64,000 nucleotides of DNA, from positions 119,500,421 to 119,564,420 of the forward strand of contig CM035806.1 in assembly GCA_020466095.1 (NCBI GenBank). The letters are read 5' to 3'. Position 1 is the stretch's first letter; each line of letters starts with the position of its first letter. The stretch is from Chlorops oryzae (Eukaryota; Arthropoda; Insecta; Diptera; Chloropidae). Shown here one piece after another: positions 46,233 through 56,984 of the stretch. The position numbers and the translations under genes are program-made. Under the pieces are notes generated by a model. That model saw nothing but the letters and a program-made list of their open reading frames with translations. It was not told the DNA's origin and made no database searches.

Positions 46233-46565
46233 GCGGCGCTTTCCATTTACGTAGTATAGCTAATGAGCTGCCTCTACAGCATCACCAGTTCAATCGTCAA
46301 CTGGTGTCCGCTCGAACATATGCTCATACAAAATGTCCATAGGAGAATACATTGGCACGGGTACAGTTGGTCACTAGTGACGGTGACGGAGGAACTAGTG
46401 ACAGATTGAATCAGTCACTAGTGATAATTACTGCAGGGTACCTTTTCCGAAGGAAAGGGTATATTAAGTTTGGCACGGTGTATGTAACATACCAAAGGAG
46501 TCGCGGTAGATATAGACATATATATATATTCTTGATCAGGGTGACAAGAGGAATCGATCTAGCCA

Positions 46566-46566
<1 letters not shown>

Positions 46567-46645
<79 letters not shown>
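46567..46645. repeat. (GTCT)n microsatellite in HINE-3
   Basis: About 19 uninterrupted tctg units, at the position where DINE-1-type elements carry a GTCT-like microsatellite. It produces spurious frames on both strands. Confidence 0.95.
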
Positions 46646-47025
46646 GTCGGTCACACTTTAGTTTTTCGTAATTTACTCCTAAGCCATGAAAGATATCATA
46701 TTGAAATTTGGCATGGACTTCAACCAGGTAAATGTCCGAAAAACTGCATACAAATTTTTTTCGTAGTCCCTTCTTGGGTCGTGGGAAGTGGTTCAGAAGT
46801 TTCAAAAATCACGATTTTTAACGTTTTTCCTGGATAACTTTTTTACTATACATCCCAGCTTATTGAAATTTGGTGTGTGTATAGCTACTATGTAGACTTA
46901 AGCTTTCGCTGAAAAAAAATTGCGACATCGCTATAACTATGGTCATCATTCTACACAATAGAAAAAAACACTCTTTCTCTTATTCTCATATCTGAATACA
47001 AAAATTATTTTTTTGCTTCTTCTGA

Positions 47026-48005
47026 CTGTGTATTTTGCCGCCAAATAAAGTCGTCCATTATGGACAAATTTTGACCATGACCACATTTCGCGAAATTCGC
47101 AAAAATTGATTTTCACTATTTTGAATTGAGTATTTCGCAGCTAAACAAAATGTCCTCTAAGGGTTAAAATTTGATCAAGACCACCATCCGCGAAATTCGC
47201 GAAAATTTGATTTTCACTATTTTGAAGTGAGTATTTCGCAGCTAAACTAAATTTCCTCTAAGGGTTAAAATTTGATCAAGACCACCATCCGCGAAATTCG
47301 CGAAAATTTGATTTTCACTAGTTTGAATTGAGTATTTCGCAGTTAAACAAAATGTCCTCTAAGGGTTAAAATTTGATCAAGACCACCATCCGCGAAATTC
47401 GCGAAAACCTGATTTTCTTTTTTTTTAATTGAGTATTTCGCAGCTAAACAAAATGTCCTCTAAGGGTTAAAATTTGATCAAGACCACCATCCGCGAAATT
47501 CGCAAAAATTTGATTTTCACTATTTTGAAGTGAGTATTTCGCAGCTAAACTAAATTTCCTCTAAGGGTTAAAATTTGATCAAGACCACCATCCGCGAAAT
47601 TCGCGAAAATTTGATTTTCACTATTTTGAAGTGAGTATTTCGCAGCTAAACTAAATTTCCTCTAAGGGTTAAAATGTGATCAAGACCACCATCCGCGAAA
47701 TTCGCGAAAATTTGATTTTCACTATTTTGAATTGAGTATTTCGCAGTTAAACAAAATGTCCTCTAAGGGTTAAAATTTGATCAAGACCACCATCCGCGAA
47801 ATTCGCGAAAACCTGATTTTCACTATTTTTAATTGAGTATTTCGCAGCTAAACAAAATGTCCTCTAAGGGTTAAAATTTGATCAAGACCACCATCCGCGA
47901 AATTCGCAAAAATTGATTTTCACTATTTTGAATTGAGTATTTCGCTGCTAGACATATTGTCCTCTAACGGTTAAAATTTGACCATGACCACCATTCGCGA
48001 AATTT
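47026..48005. repeat. 101-bp tandem repeat array in HINE-3
   Basis: The word gagtatttcg starts at 47128, 47229, 47330, 47431, 47532, 47633, 47734, 47835 and 47935: eight intervals of 101 or 100 bp. With a diverged first unit the array has about ten units. Units contain cgcgaaattcgcgaaaa and tcctctaagggttaaaat; central units are nearly identical and edge units diverge. Confidence 0.95.
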
Positions 48006-48768
48006 TTTTGCTTAATAATAATCTCGAGTTTTAGAACCTAAATCGAAGTACAGATAAGGTATAAATAGATATCCAAGCTAGAACAACGAAAACGGCAGGA
48101 ATTTTCGTTAAGGTAATGTTTTAACATATTTTAGGCTGAGGAAAAGGTATGTGTGCAATCGGCTTTGCCGATGTAAACTTCTTTACTTGTTTTTTTTCAA
48201 TTTTACGCATTTTCTAACATTACCCTAAATGTATGCTATAAATTATATTAAAGTCGAAATATTAAAATGTTAAAATCATAAAATTCAATGTTCCTCATTT
48301 CGTTTGATTTCTGTAAAATTGTGTAAAGTATACTTCAGTGATGACCAGAGCAGATATTTATATGCACGAAAAAATCGCAAATATGCTTAAATAATTGCAA
48401 TATATGCTCGAAAAAAAATAAAATATGCATGAAAAAAAATTATTTAAAATGAATTATTTTAATTTTTTTTTTTTAGTTTTTCTCTAGTAACAGCTTAATA
48501 GAGTCCGACATAAGCTGGTGAAGCGAAGCCAAAAATTTGTCATGCACCTTCGGCCCATTACAGAAAGTGGAACTTATTTTTTTTTTATTTATTAACAAAA
48601 ATCAGTCCATTTATTGTATAACGCCTAAAACAATAATAACATTTGTTGTTCATAATAGTTAATAAAAGAAAAGAACAAAAAAAAAAAGTTTCATGGCCCC
48701 AGCCGATTGCAATTTTATGGTCAATGAATCTGTAAACCGAAACCGAACCTTCAGTCAGACTAAACAGC

Positions 48769-48970
48769 TTAATCTTCAATTTCAGAATTTGCAAAAATAA
48801 TTATATGGTGCTTAAGATTTTCCATAGTGAATGATCGTCTCTTCTGCGTGTAGACGTTTCCGTACAGAGAGAAACTGCGCTCACCATCAGTTGAGGTTAT
48901 TGGACAAAACGCAAACCTTTCCAACATATCTGGCAAAAGCTTTTTAACATACGGGTCGGTAGGTTATTCG
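48769..48970 (-). pseudogene. hAT transposase C-terminal fragment (CGGBP1-like group)
   Basis: Minus-strand frame PTDPYVKKLLPDMLERF, then CPITSTDGERSFSLYGNV and YTQKRRSFTMENLKHHI, ending in TAA at 48769-48771. This is the hAT C-terminal dimerisation motif of the group in which S-x-x-x-ERSFS-x-Y-x-N is characteristic. The frame is lost upstream. Confidence 0.75.
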
Positions 48971-49295
48971 GCTGTATAACAAACATTATATATATCGATT
49001 ATACTTTTAAAACCTTTAATTCTTTTCAAAATTTGTTCAAATTTTTCTTGAAAGGCTTTATTTTCCAATTTATTTAAGTTTTTGCGTATGCCTTGGACTA
49101 TTTCGACGGCTTCTCTAAGCTCTAAGCTTTGTGATTGAAGTTTTTTTTATTGCAAAATCAAACCTAAAAGTATACTTGTAAATATTTTGGATATTTCTTC
49201 GTAGGTAAAACCTTAAACTTATACTTTTAAGTGTTGACTTTGTATATTTTTATACTCTCCGATCATAAGTTAATTTGAAAGATACGCATATATTA

Positions 49296-49766
49296 CTACG
49301 TTTATACGTTAAACCTTTTTCACGAATAATAACATCGCGAATAGTGAAGTCACCGTTTATACGGCAACCGACATTAGTTGGTATAAGCGTTACCTGACTG
49401 CCAAAACGAAATTAAATGGTGGCACACATGAAAAAGATTTGATTTCATAGCATCAGGAATGCTTTTACCAATTATTTTTTCAGAAGTGAATTTAAGTATT
49501 ATCCATATGCAGCGGTTGCTTTCCTTTCCGTTCTCCATATTATTTGTTAGATTTTTGAACTCAACTTAAAAAAAAGTGCTGCTTGATCGTCAAAAAGAGA
49601 GATATCAGCGAAAAATGTGGCATCACCTCTCATGTTTGTGGCGAATAGTCTCACTATTCACGAATAACTTTCGTGAAATAGCTATTCGTGAATAAGACCG
49701 TTTATACGGGAAAAATCGCTATTCGCGATATTCTTATTCGCGAATAAGGCGTACGAATAAACGTAG
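49296..49766. mobile_element. TA-flanked MITE rich in ATTCGCGAAT
   Basis: Ends CTACGTTTATACG and, read inward from the right, CTACGTTTATTCGTACG; TA at 49294-49295 and 49767-49768. Several attcgcgaata/attcgtgaata palindromes. It lies inside the relic hAT. Confidence 0.7.
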
Positions 49767-49870
49767 TATATGCCGCGAACATGCAAGAAAAATAAAAATA
49801 TGCTCTAAACGGTCAAATATGCAAATGCATATGCAAATATGCTTTATGTGCAAATATCCGCTCTGATAAC

Positions 49871-50092
49871 TATATATGTCACTCAGGAGCCGTTTCCATT
49901 TTGGCTCTTTTCACCACGGTCTTGGGTACCCACCATGGTCTTGGGTACCCACCAAAATGAACATTTTGCTCTGAGGTACTCACCAAAAGTATTTCCCTCT
50001 CGCTCTTCTTTTGCCTGCCGAGTAACATCTCTTTCTAACTGGCGCGAAACATCCCGCGCAATATATCTGAGAGTGACATATATTGTTATATA
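49871..50092. mobile_element. Diverged copy of the TATATGTCACTC MITE
   Basis: Matches 52544-52777 throughout (shared tcaggagccgtttc, gtaccca, gccgagtaacatctctttc). The terminal bases are altered, so no target duplication can be read. Confidence 0.7.
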
Positions 50093-50922
50093 TAGGAGAT
50101 TTCCGATTTAAGGAGCTCAATGTTGCCAGCACTTCTCGTTAAATCAAATTTCTCGTTAAATTGAGTACCATCATAAAATCATTTTTTTTTTCTTATTGTA
50201 AAAGATTTCGTAAGCGTTAAAAAAGGGGGAGGGGTTTGAGAAATCTTTTGCTTGATTATATGGCGAGTCTGATTTATACGAGACCCGTACCAATCCAACT
50301 TCCCACGGGGGGCAAAAAAATTTCCACAATTTTTAAAATTTTAATTTTCGTCATTCCTTCTATCTAAGACCAAGAATCGTGGTGGGCAAAGCCCCTCCTA
50401 GGCCCTAGGTTGATACGCGACTGATTTCTACTAACATATGCTTACGTGGGGGATTTGGGGATTAAAAATTGATATCACTGAACAACTGTGCACAAATAAA
50501 GCGGTAAGTCCAACAGCGCCTGCGTTTTTTCGATTTCACATTACTTTGCATACATTGACTGCTTGAGGCAGTTGGCGCAGCACACGCGCTCTTAGACTCT
50601 TCGCTAAACTATTTCTTGGATTCCTCTTTGTTTCTCTTTATGCTTTTTCACTGATTTCTTATGTTGCTTGCTAAACCGAGTGCACACAAAAATTTTTGTG
50701 CCATTTTGCTCGTTATATAAGGTCTGTTCCCGTACTCCACGAAACTGCCCAAAAATGCCCATTTTTTTGAAAACTGTATGAAAATTTGGCAAAGTTGGGC
50801 AGTTTTGGGCTGTTCCGTGCAGTACGGGAACAGACCTATAAGATACTCAATGGAACGAATTTAAATGCTCGTTAAATGCGAAACTCGCTAACGCGAATAC
50901 TCGTTAAATCGGAAATCTCCTG
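50093..50922. mobile_element. TA-flanked MITE, AGGAGATTTCCGATTTAA ends
   Basis: Left TAGGAGATTTCCGATTTAA, right end read inward CAGGAGATTTCCGATTTAA; TA at 50091-50092 and 50923-50924. Internal ctcgttaaat words recur. Holds the 118-bp hairpin at 50720-50837. Confidence 0.75.
50720..50837. mobile_element. 118-bp hairpin MITE
   Basis: AGGTCTGTTCCCGTACT at the left is matched by its inverse at the right; inner segments (gggcagttttgggc) also pair, so nearly the whole unit can fold back. Confidence 0.6.
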
Positions 50923-51066
50923 TATGTTATATATGGTTGAAGACTACGGCCGAAGCCGAATGCAAAAAATTTTACAGTAAGGAAACAAAAGCAGTCTTTA
51001 TTCATTTGACAAGCACAAAAAAAAATCGGTCAAATTTTCTCTAAATTCTTTCGCTTTAGTCCAGGC

Positions 51067-52045
51067 CAGGGCTGCCAGATGATTTTTGGCTAAAACCGTC
51101 ACATTTTAACACAAAAATCGTCAAAATCGGCATTGAACTTTAAAAAATCGTCAAAAAAACGCAGTTAAAAAAAATGTTTTAAAAAGGAAATTTGCCTTTA
51201 TAGAATTCAATTTTGTACTCAAAAAAAAGAAAAATAACAGAAGTATGCTTTCAGCGTTTGTAATATTTGTAAAAGATACGAAGAAAAAATAACGTAATTA
51301 TGCTTTGAGCATTTTTATAATATGAACATAAACTTTTTAATATATATTAGTATTGAATTCATTAGTGTAGGTATATAAAACTTTAATATTAATCAAGCCT
51401 TAAACTTCGCGTAAGACCGTTAAGGTTTTTAGTTAATGAGAAAAAACATTGCACTACTAATTTTATAATAACTTTTGAATCGTTCGTCCCATTTACACCA
51501 GCTTAGGCTTATTTTGAAGGCAATTAAATTAAATACTATGACACTCTTATAATTATTCGAAACGGATTTGCAACGATAACTTTAACACTGGATGTCACCA
51601 TTAATGATGATAAAAATTATAAGTGTTTTCGAAAGGAAACGAAATGGCAAAAAACCAGAAGTTTGCGAAGTTGGCTGTGATTGTATTGAAAATGACACAG
51701 TTAGTTTCGAATAATTATAAGAGTGTCACATATGTCAGTATCTGCTTAAATTTAATTTTGATTAGAGTTTTACATCAAAATCTACGTTATAAAATCCTTT
51801 ATTAAGGTGCATTCACATGGTGGCTCGCGCCAAAATTTGGCCGAAGTTGCAGCTATAGTTCTATATGGTATGAATCGTGCAAATTTGATTGCCATCTGTT
51901 TTATTTTTACTATTGTTACCACACCTGGTCAGATAGATTTAAAAAACGTCTATTATTGGGTATTTTTGGGGTAAAAATCGTCAAATCGGTAAAATGTATA
52001 TTTGGCATAAAAAATCGTCAAATGAAATGCTATCTGGCAGCCCTG
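51067..52045. mobile_element. Non-autonomous hAT, CAGGGCTGCCAGAT family
   Basis: Ends CAGGGCTGCCAGATGAT and ...ATCTGGCAGCCCTG, exact 8-bp duplication GTCCAGGC (51059-51066, 52046-52053). aaaatcgtcaaa words near both ends. Contains a perfect 25-bp inverted repeat at 51539-51728. Confidence 0.88.
51539..51728. repeat. 190-bp inverted-repeat unit inside the hAT
   Basis: TGACACTCTTATAATTATTC plus CGAAAC at the left is matched perfectly by its inverse at the right. Likely a nested MITE; its duplication could not be read. Confidence 0.6.
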
Positions 52046-52053
52046 GTCCAGGC

Positions 52054-52535
52054 ATCTCCAAAATGGAAAGGCATTTGTGTTAGTGAGCAAGAGAGCGAAT
52101 GCGCTGAAAAAAATTTCAACACTAATTGCGTGCGCTCAATAAAGTTTTGAGTTTCCATAACTTGTTAGTAAAAAATAAAATAGATTTCATAAATCGATGA
52201 AATATAAGATTACTAGCGTGGAAAAACTTAACAAATAACAAATATTCGGCTATATAAAGGAGTCATGTTCAATGCATTTTTCAATGTCTACCACACCGCC
52301 ACAAATTCTTATCAAAAGAATACTTTTTAAATGTTTTGCGCTGCTTTGAACAAATGTATTTCAAATCTAAAAATATTTGTTCACAAAAATAAGTTGATGG
52401 GAACAACGATAAAAGCCTTAAAGAAATTTCTCAAAAGCATTTCGGATCATAATTCCATTTTGATAAAATATTTTTTAAGTGTTTTTTAAAAAAAGGTTGC
52501 GCAGATCCGCTCGAAGTGTTTTCGTCGGGCGATTG
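52054..52535. other. Unassigned AT-rich stretch
   Basis: No frame or repeat pair recognised. Confidence 0.4.
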
Positions 52536-52543
52536 CTACCGAC

Positions 52544-52777
52544 CATATATTACTATATATGTCACTCAGGAGCCGTTTCTATTTTGGCTCTTTTCAACAC
52601 GGTCTTGGGTACTCACCACAATCTCGGGTACCCACCAAAATGAGCATTTTTCACTTAGGTACTCACCAAAAGTATTTCTCTCTCGCTCTTTTTTTGCCTG
52701 CCGAGTAACATCTCTTTCTAACTGGCGCGAAATGTCGCGCCCAAAATCCATGAGAGTGACATATATAGTAATATATG
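52544..52777. mobile_element. 234-bp hAT-type MITE with perfect TIRs
   Basis: A 24-bp perfect inverted repeat starts CATATATTACTATATATG; exact 8-bp duplication CTACCGAC (52536-52543, 52778-52785). Second, diverged copy at 49871-50092. Confidence 0.85.
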
Positions 52778-52785
52778 CTACCGAC

Positions 52786-53509
52786 TAAAGAAAGAGCGTA
52801 AGGCATACGTGTGAAGCATATATTATAGTATATATTATAGTAATATATGGTGTGAAGTGAGCGAGAAAAATTTTTCTATGGCGTGGAGGTCTCTGCTTTA
52901 GTCGCTCACAAAGTGAGAATTTACGGCAATAATTCACTAGTGTAAAAGGTCTCAATGAAGCAAATGAAAATCTATCGTGACTTTTTTACTTCCATTAAAA
53001 TGCAAAAATATTCGGCTTTTTCCAGTCGAAGCCAAAGATTAAGAATTGGTCGATCATGCCGATTAGCGAAGCCGAGCCTTCGGTCGGACACTAATAGTTC
53101 TATAGTTATATATAGAGGACAAACTCAAACATTTAAATACTCGAAAAACAGCGATGTTGTAATAATTCATTTATGTCATGTTTTGGTAAAGCTGTAATCA
53201 ATGTAAAACGCTTTCTCTCAAATGTTTAAAATTATTCAGTCGTTTCGCATTCTTGATTTGCTTCTTCGTGAATGAAGTTTTTAAATATCTAAAATTTTTC
53301 AAATAGCTTCTTCTTCATTATATTCGCACTCGATTAAAACGTCATTAACGTAATAAAGTTTTTTATTCCAAAAAGGCACTTAACGCCTTTGACTCAATAG
53401 TTTTACTACCTGACCCGCTAACACAATCAACACCGATTACTCGTCATGAAATTCGCATTAACCTACATCGTAATGTGTGAAATACATTAAATCTGCACAA
53501 AACAAAGTT
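52786..53509. other. 3' flank of the C9orf78-family gene
   Basis: AT-rich, non-coding. 52880-52960 resembles 55370-55430 (gtgagaattta/gacg..aataatt..ctagtgtaaaa), a shared older repeat. An aataaag at about 53352 could serve as a minus-strand feature only if read in reverse; no clear minus-strand poly(A) signal was pinned. Confidence 0.4.
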
Positions 53510-54589
53510 CTAAAATCGACGAAATTGTTTCTTAAACTTATCGTAATGGTAGTCATCGGTGGCGCGTTTAATGCCACCTGCTTTGTTTTGATGGTGTTTT
53601 TGCACTTCCACATCGCTTCTGTTGAAACGCTGAGCTACTTCTTGATTGTCTCCAAAATTAACTACAATGTAAAAAAAAAAGGAAAAATAAAATTTAGAAT
53701 CCCAGAAAGCTAACAACTCACATCGACTGTTCTGCATAAAATTCACGGCCATATTCGTCGGCACAAATTGTGAAGGTCCGTCTTTTTTGTTTTTTTCATC
53801 ACGTATTAGTTTCTGCTTGGCCTCCTCGGTCGCTTCAATATTTTTAATTTTTGCGTCAATACCCAGATCGACCTCTGGTATTCCATTTAGCATTTGATTC
53901 GATAACATTTCCTCGGACCGCAGTGAACTTGATTTACGTAGATTTTCAGGAACAGCGAACAATGCTGCTTCCTCAGGAGCAAGGTACTTTCGTGTTTCTT
54001 CTAAATCTTGGCCGCTTGTTTTGTCAATATTTCCTTTTCGTTTTTGTAATTCCTTTTCGATGTACTTCATCATTTCCTCATCTTCATCGCGCTTATTTGT
54101 CTCAGCCGAAAATTGTGTCCCTATACCAACATCATATGCATCATCCGACTCCTTTAGTTTGCCCGATTTCAGAGCATGTACATTCACCAAACCTCCACTG
54201 AGCTTTGATAAGGCAAATGGATTGTCCTATTTCAAGGTACAAGTATTATAATTAGAATATACCAAATTGAATTTTGGTACGTACAACAGTGATTTCCTCT
54301 TCGGATCGGACTCTTTTCCCCAATGCAAGCCCAATTAGATTAATACCTTTCGGCCGTTCCCGCAACTTTCGATTAAGCTTTATCTCTTCCAATGTTGCGC
54401 TTGGAGTAAGTATATTGATTTTTATTTTGTGATTGGTCCATGTGCAAATAAATAGGCTTCGACTTACTGTGAGACAGTAAATGGCGAGTCTCCTTCGTTT
54501 GAATCGCTCCGCTTTCGAAAAGACTTCGGCTGTTTCTTCTTAAACATGACTTCATCATTTTTGCCATTTTGATTATCATTTGCAGCCAT
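53510..54589 (-). CDS. C9orf78 / TLS1 (HCA59) family spliceosome-associated protein
   Basis: Four exons, minus strand: 54589-54468, 54399-54285, 54226-53722, 53661-53510; ATG at 54587-54589 and TAG at 53510-53512. Introns start GTAAGT, GTACGT and GTGAGT and end in AG; lengths 68, 58 and 60 bp. Phases fit and give 297 residues, against 289 for human C9orf78. Family landmarks: GIGTQFSAETNKRDEDEEMM, MKYIEKELQKRKG, SEEMLSNQMLNGIPEVDLG, DAKIKNI, FVPTNMAVNFMQNSRF and the C-terminal ATDDYHYDKFKKQFRR. Human C9orf78 is a nuclear protein that binds the splicing helicase BRR2; fission yeast Tls1 affects splicing of telomere-factor genes. By homology this is a nuclear splicing factor. The frame is intact and motifs are conserved, so it is probably functional. 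It is the only confident host gene here. Intron 1's acceptor (ccaag) is the least certain junction. Confidence 0.92.
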
Positions 54590-54796
54590 TATTATCGTGT
54601 CGGAAAACAGTCCCCCAAAACGGCATAAATTTATTTTAGCGGCGTTTCTGGGAACTAATTCAAACTCCTTTATATGTATGAAGAATGACCTCCCGATTCC
54701 AAATTTATAAATCGTTTTTGGGCGTCGCGTACAGTTTATTAGATATAAGGAGTTAAGACTTTTATGAAATCACGATGTAAACAATATGAAAACTGA
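54590..54796. other. Upstream region of the C9orf78-family gene
   Basis: Within about 45 bp upstream of the ATG the sequence turns into a repeat shared with 60850-60882 plus 62178-62250 (ttctggga...; gaatgacctccc / gaatggcctcctgatta; cgtttttgg). The promoter is therefore very short or overlaps this repeat. No TATA box was recognised. Confidence 0.45.
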
Positions 54797-54804
54797 CCCA
54801 CGGT

Positions 54805-55520
54805 TAGAGCTGGAGAAACATCGATGTCACTATCGATAGTATCGATGTTTTTAAAATTCTCGTCACATCGATGTTTTTTTTAGACTATCGATGTTTTTGT
54901 GGTGCTCTACATTATTATTTATTTCCTATATTAAATATTCTCATTATTTTTCATCGTTAAAGTTTTAGCAGTTGTTGTTGGCTGTTCTAATGTAAACCTA
55001 AATACAACATTGCCTGTGAGATATAGACCTCCTCATGTCCCTTTTTATTATTCAAATATATTTTGAATTGAAATATTTTTTTTTTAAATTATAATAAAGA
55101 AAAAATGACTAAAAACATTTTATTTTTATATAATTTGTGACGTAAGTAGCTAGTTGCTACCATTTCTTCATGCGAACCAGAACGCAGCCAGAACGAAGTT
55201 TCAAAATAACTACATTCAGGCCTTTTACACAAGTCAATTATTTACCGTCAATTCTTGTTTTTATTTCGCTTTTAGAGTTACATCAGTATTTAACGACACA
55301 AAAGAGGATACAAAATGGTTTATCGAGCTTGTGCATCTAAAAAACGCTCAATTTTTCGTAAAATTCCCGCTCTTTGCTGGCCCAAAAAGTGAGAATTGAC
55401 GTCAATAATTGTCTAGTGTAAAATGCCTCATTAAAGAAAAAACATCGATAGTATCGATGTATTGCTCCAAAAACATCGTGAACATCGATAGTCCCAAACA
55501 TCGATGTTTCTCCAGCTCTA
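54805..55520. mobile_element. hAT-type MITE rich in ATCGAT
   Basis: Ends TAGAGCTGGAGAAACATCGA and its inverse; flanks CCCACGGT and CCCACGGC (7 of 8 match). catcgatg/atcgatagt words cluster near both ends. 716 bp, about 215 bp from the C9orf78-family start codon. Confidence 0.8.
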
Positions 55521-55932
55521 CCCACGGCTGCCACAGTTTGAGTTTTAGTACCAGTCTAGGGAACGCTTAAATTCGGTTTTAGTATTTTTCACGAATTCAT
55601 AATATATCCCAGCCGGACATTATCGCATGCATGAGAAAATCTTTACTGAAGAAAAAGGGAAGCACTCATATGAAAAGAGGGCAATTTGTGCTTTTTCGAA
55701 TGATCTAGTGAAAATGTCACAGAAGCAAGAGTACGCTGCAACAGACTCTTCTTCAAATGAAATTTTCATTTGAAAGAGGGTTGTATACTTCTATTTTCAA
55801 TGCAGATCCCATGAAATTGCCATGACAAGATGTTTTTCAATGTGTGCTACAATTCTCAAAAGCTTTATAATTTTGTTCTACTTAAAATGTTTTAGGAATT
55901 GAAACTCTTAAGTCTTTCCAAAGGCGATAATA

Positions 55933-56428
55933 GTGGTATTCAAGCAGATGGGGCAATTGGAGTGGGCAAATTTTGCACTTTTGCATGAACAACCCTCAGA
56001 AGAACGAGTGCAAAAAGTCAACGATAACAGCTGTTTGATTTTAAGATCCATACGGACCGTCAAACATGTTTGGTCCTTCACATTTATATTACGCAGATAT
56101 AATTGATATAAAAAAAAAGTAAGATGCAAAATTTTTTTGGAAAAAAAATATTTATTTGTAAAAACGATAGTCGTATTATTAAATAGATGCATGGCATTCA
56201 TTCAATTTCACTTGTTTTTCACTTATTGAACTTTATAAATCATGGTTTTTGTATTTCTTCATACATTCATACTCATTTGACACTGTAGGGTCGCCATAGC
56301 ACTCATTTGCACACAAAATCGGGCAAATATTGCACATCGATGTGCAATAGTTGCCCAGCTGCGGAAACGATTTTCCATACAAACCAATTTGCCCAAATGC
56401 CCAAGATGCCCACCTGCTTGAATACCAC
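55933..56428. mobile_element. TA-flanked MITE, GTGGTATTCAAGCAG ends
   Basis: GTGGTATTCAAGCAGATGGG at the left, inverse CTGCTTGAATACCAC at the right; TA at 55931-55932 and 56429-56430. gggcaa/ttgccc words throughout. Confidence 0.8.
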
Positions 56429-56442
56429 TAATGTGTCACAAT

Positions 56443-56984
56443 CAGTGCTGTCGGTTTTGTAACTTAGAAAGTAGCAAAATGCTTTTAAAATGGTAGTTTT
56501 TTATAATATACGGAGTACTACTAAAAAAAGGAGCTTTTAAGCATTAGAAGAAAAAGACAGACTAGTTGGGGGTTTCCTTCGAAAACCTCGAGAACTCGTA
56601 AATCAAGAAGACTACAGTATGAATAAATGAAATTTCGTAAGAAAAATTTTCCACTTTTGCACTTCTTCAATATTTTCACTTTTAATTTTTTTTTTAGTTT
56701 AATTTTTATTCAACTTTCAAACATTCGATTATTGAATATACACCTATAGCCCAAAAATGGTATCAGACATATGGCTTAACGCCAAAAATTATATCAAACT
56801 TATTGCTTGTTCTTCGTGAATGTTAAAACCAGATAATCGTATGCGAATATTAAAAAATTTCGAAGAAGCTATAAAAAATTTATTTACATCCAAATAGTAG
56901 TACGTTAATGAAAGGAGTAGTAAGGTGGTACGACGAGACAAAAAGTAGCCAAAATACTACTAAAGTAGCATTTCCACAGCACTG
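56443..56984. mobile_element. Non-autonomous hAT, CAGTGCTGTCGG family, copy 2
   Basis: Ends CAGTGCTGTCGG and CCACAGCACTG, exact 8-bp duplication GTCACAAT (56435-56442, 56985-56992). Same family as 44190-45152, with the same tactac/gtagta subterminal words. Confidence 0.88.

Larger units (their letters stand above)
45723..46438. mobile_element. MITE C: TA-flanked MITE with two tRNA-like units
   Basis: Ends CCCTGCAGTAA and TTACTGCAGGG with TA on both sides (45721-45722, 46439-46440). Inserted in the head of HINE-3. Contains a plus-strand and a minus-strand tRNA-like unit, and tcactagtga palindromes near the right end. End sequence close to MITE A. Confidence 0.75.
45718..48190. mobile_element. 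HINE-3: Helentron-derived element with MITE C and a 101-bp tandem array
   Basis: Once MITE C is removed, the head reads TATACCTTTTCCGAAGGAAAGGGTATA. A long (tctg)n tract, a 101-bp tandem array, a 3' hairpin ATCGGC-TTT-GCCGAT (48158-48172) and the terminus TTACTTGT in a T-run follow. Same architecture as HINE-1 and HINE-2 but different sequence, so a distinct subfamily. No protein. Confidence 0.75.
48346..49865 (-). mobile_element. Relic hAT element, CAGAGC ends
   Basis: Left end CAGAGCAGATATTTATATGC; right end read inward CAGAGCGGATATTTGCAC. Internal aaatatgc words are dense near both ends. No matching 8-bp duplication (gtgatgac versus ataactat), and the right flank is disturbed by another MITE. 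Contains a hAT transposase C-terminus. Confidence 0.6.

Noticed and set aside
46536..46805. Proteins with long repeats near 46.5 kb
   Set aside because: Both strands are open only because of the (tctg)n microsatellite.
47026..48005. CRISPR-like array
   Set aside because: The repeats are contiguous 101-bp units without unique spacers, inside a transposon of a eukaryotic genome.
48346..49865. 8-bp target duplication for the CAGAGC-ended hAT
   Set aside because: Flanks gtgatgac and ataactat do not match, and the right flank is altered by another MITE.
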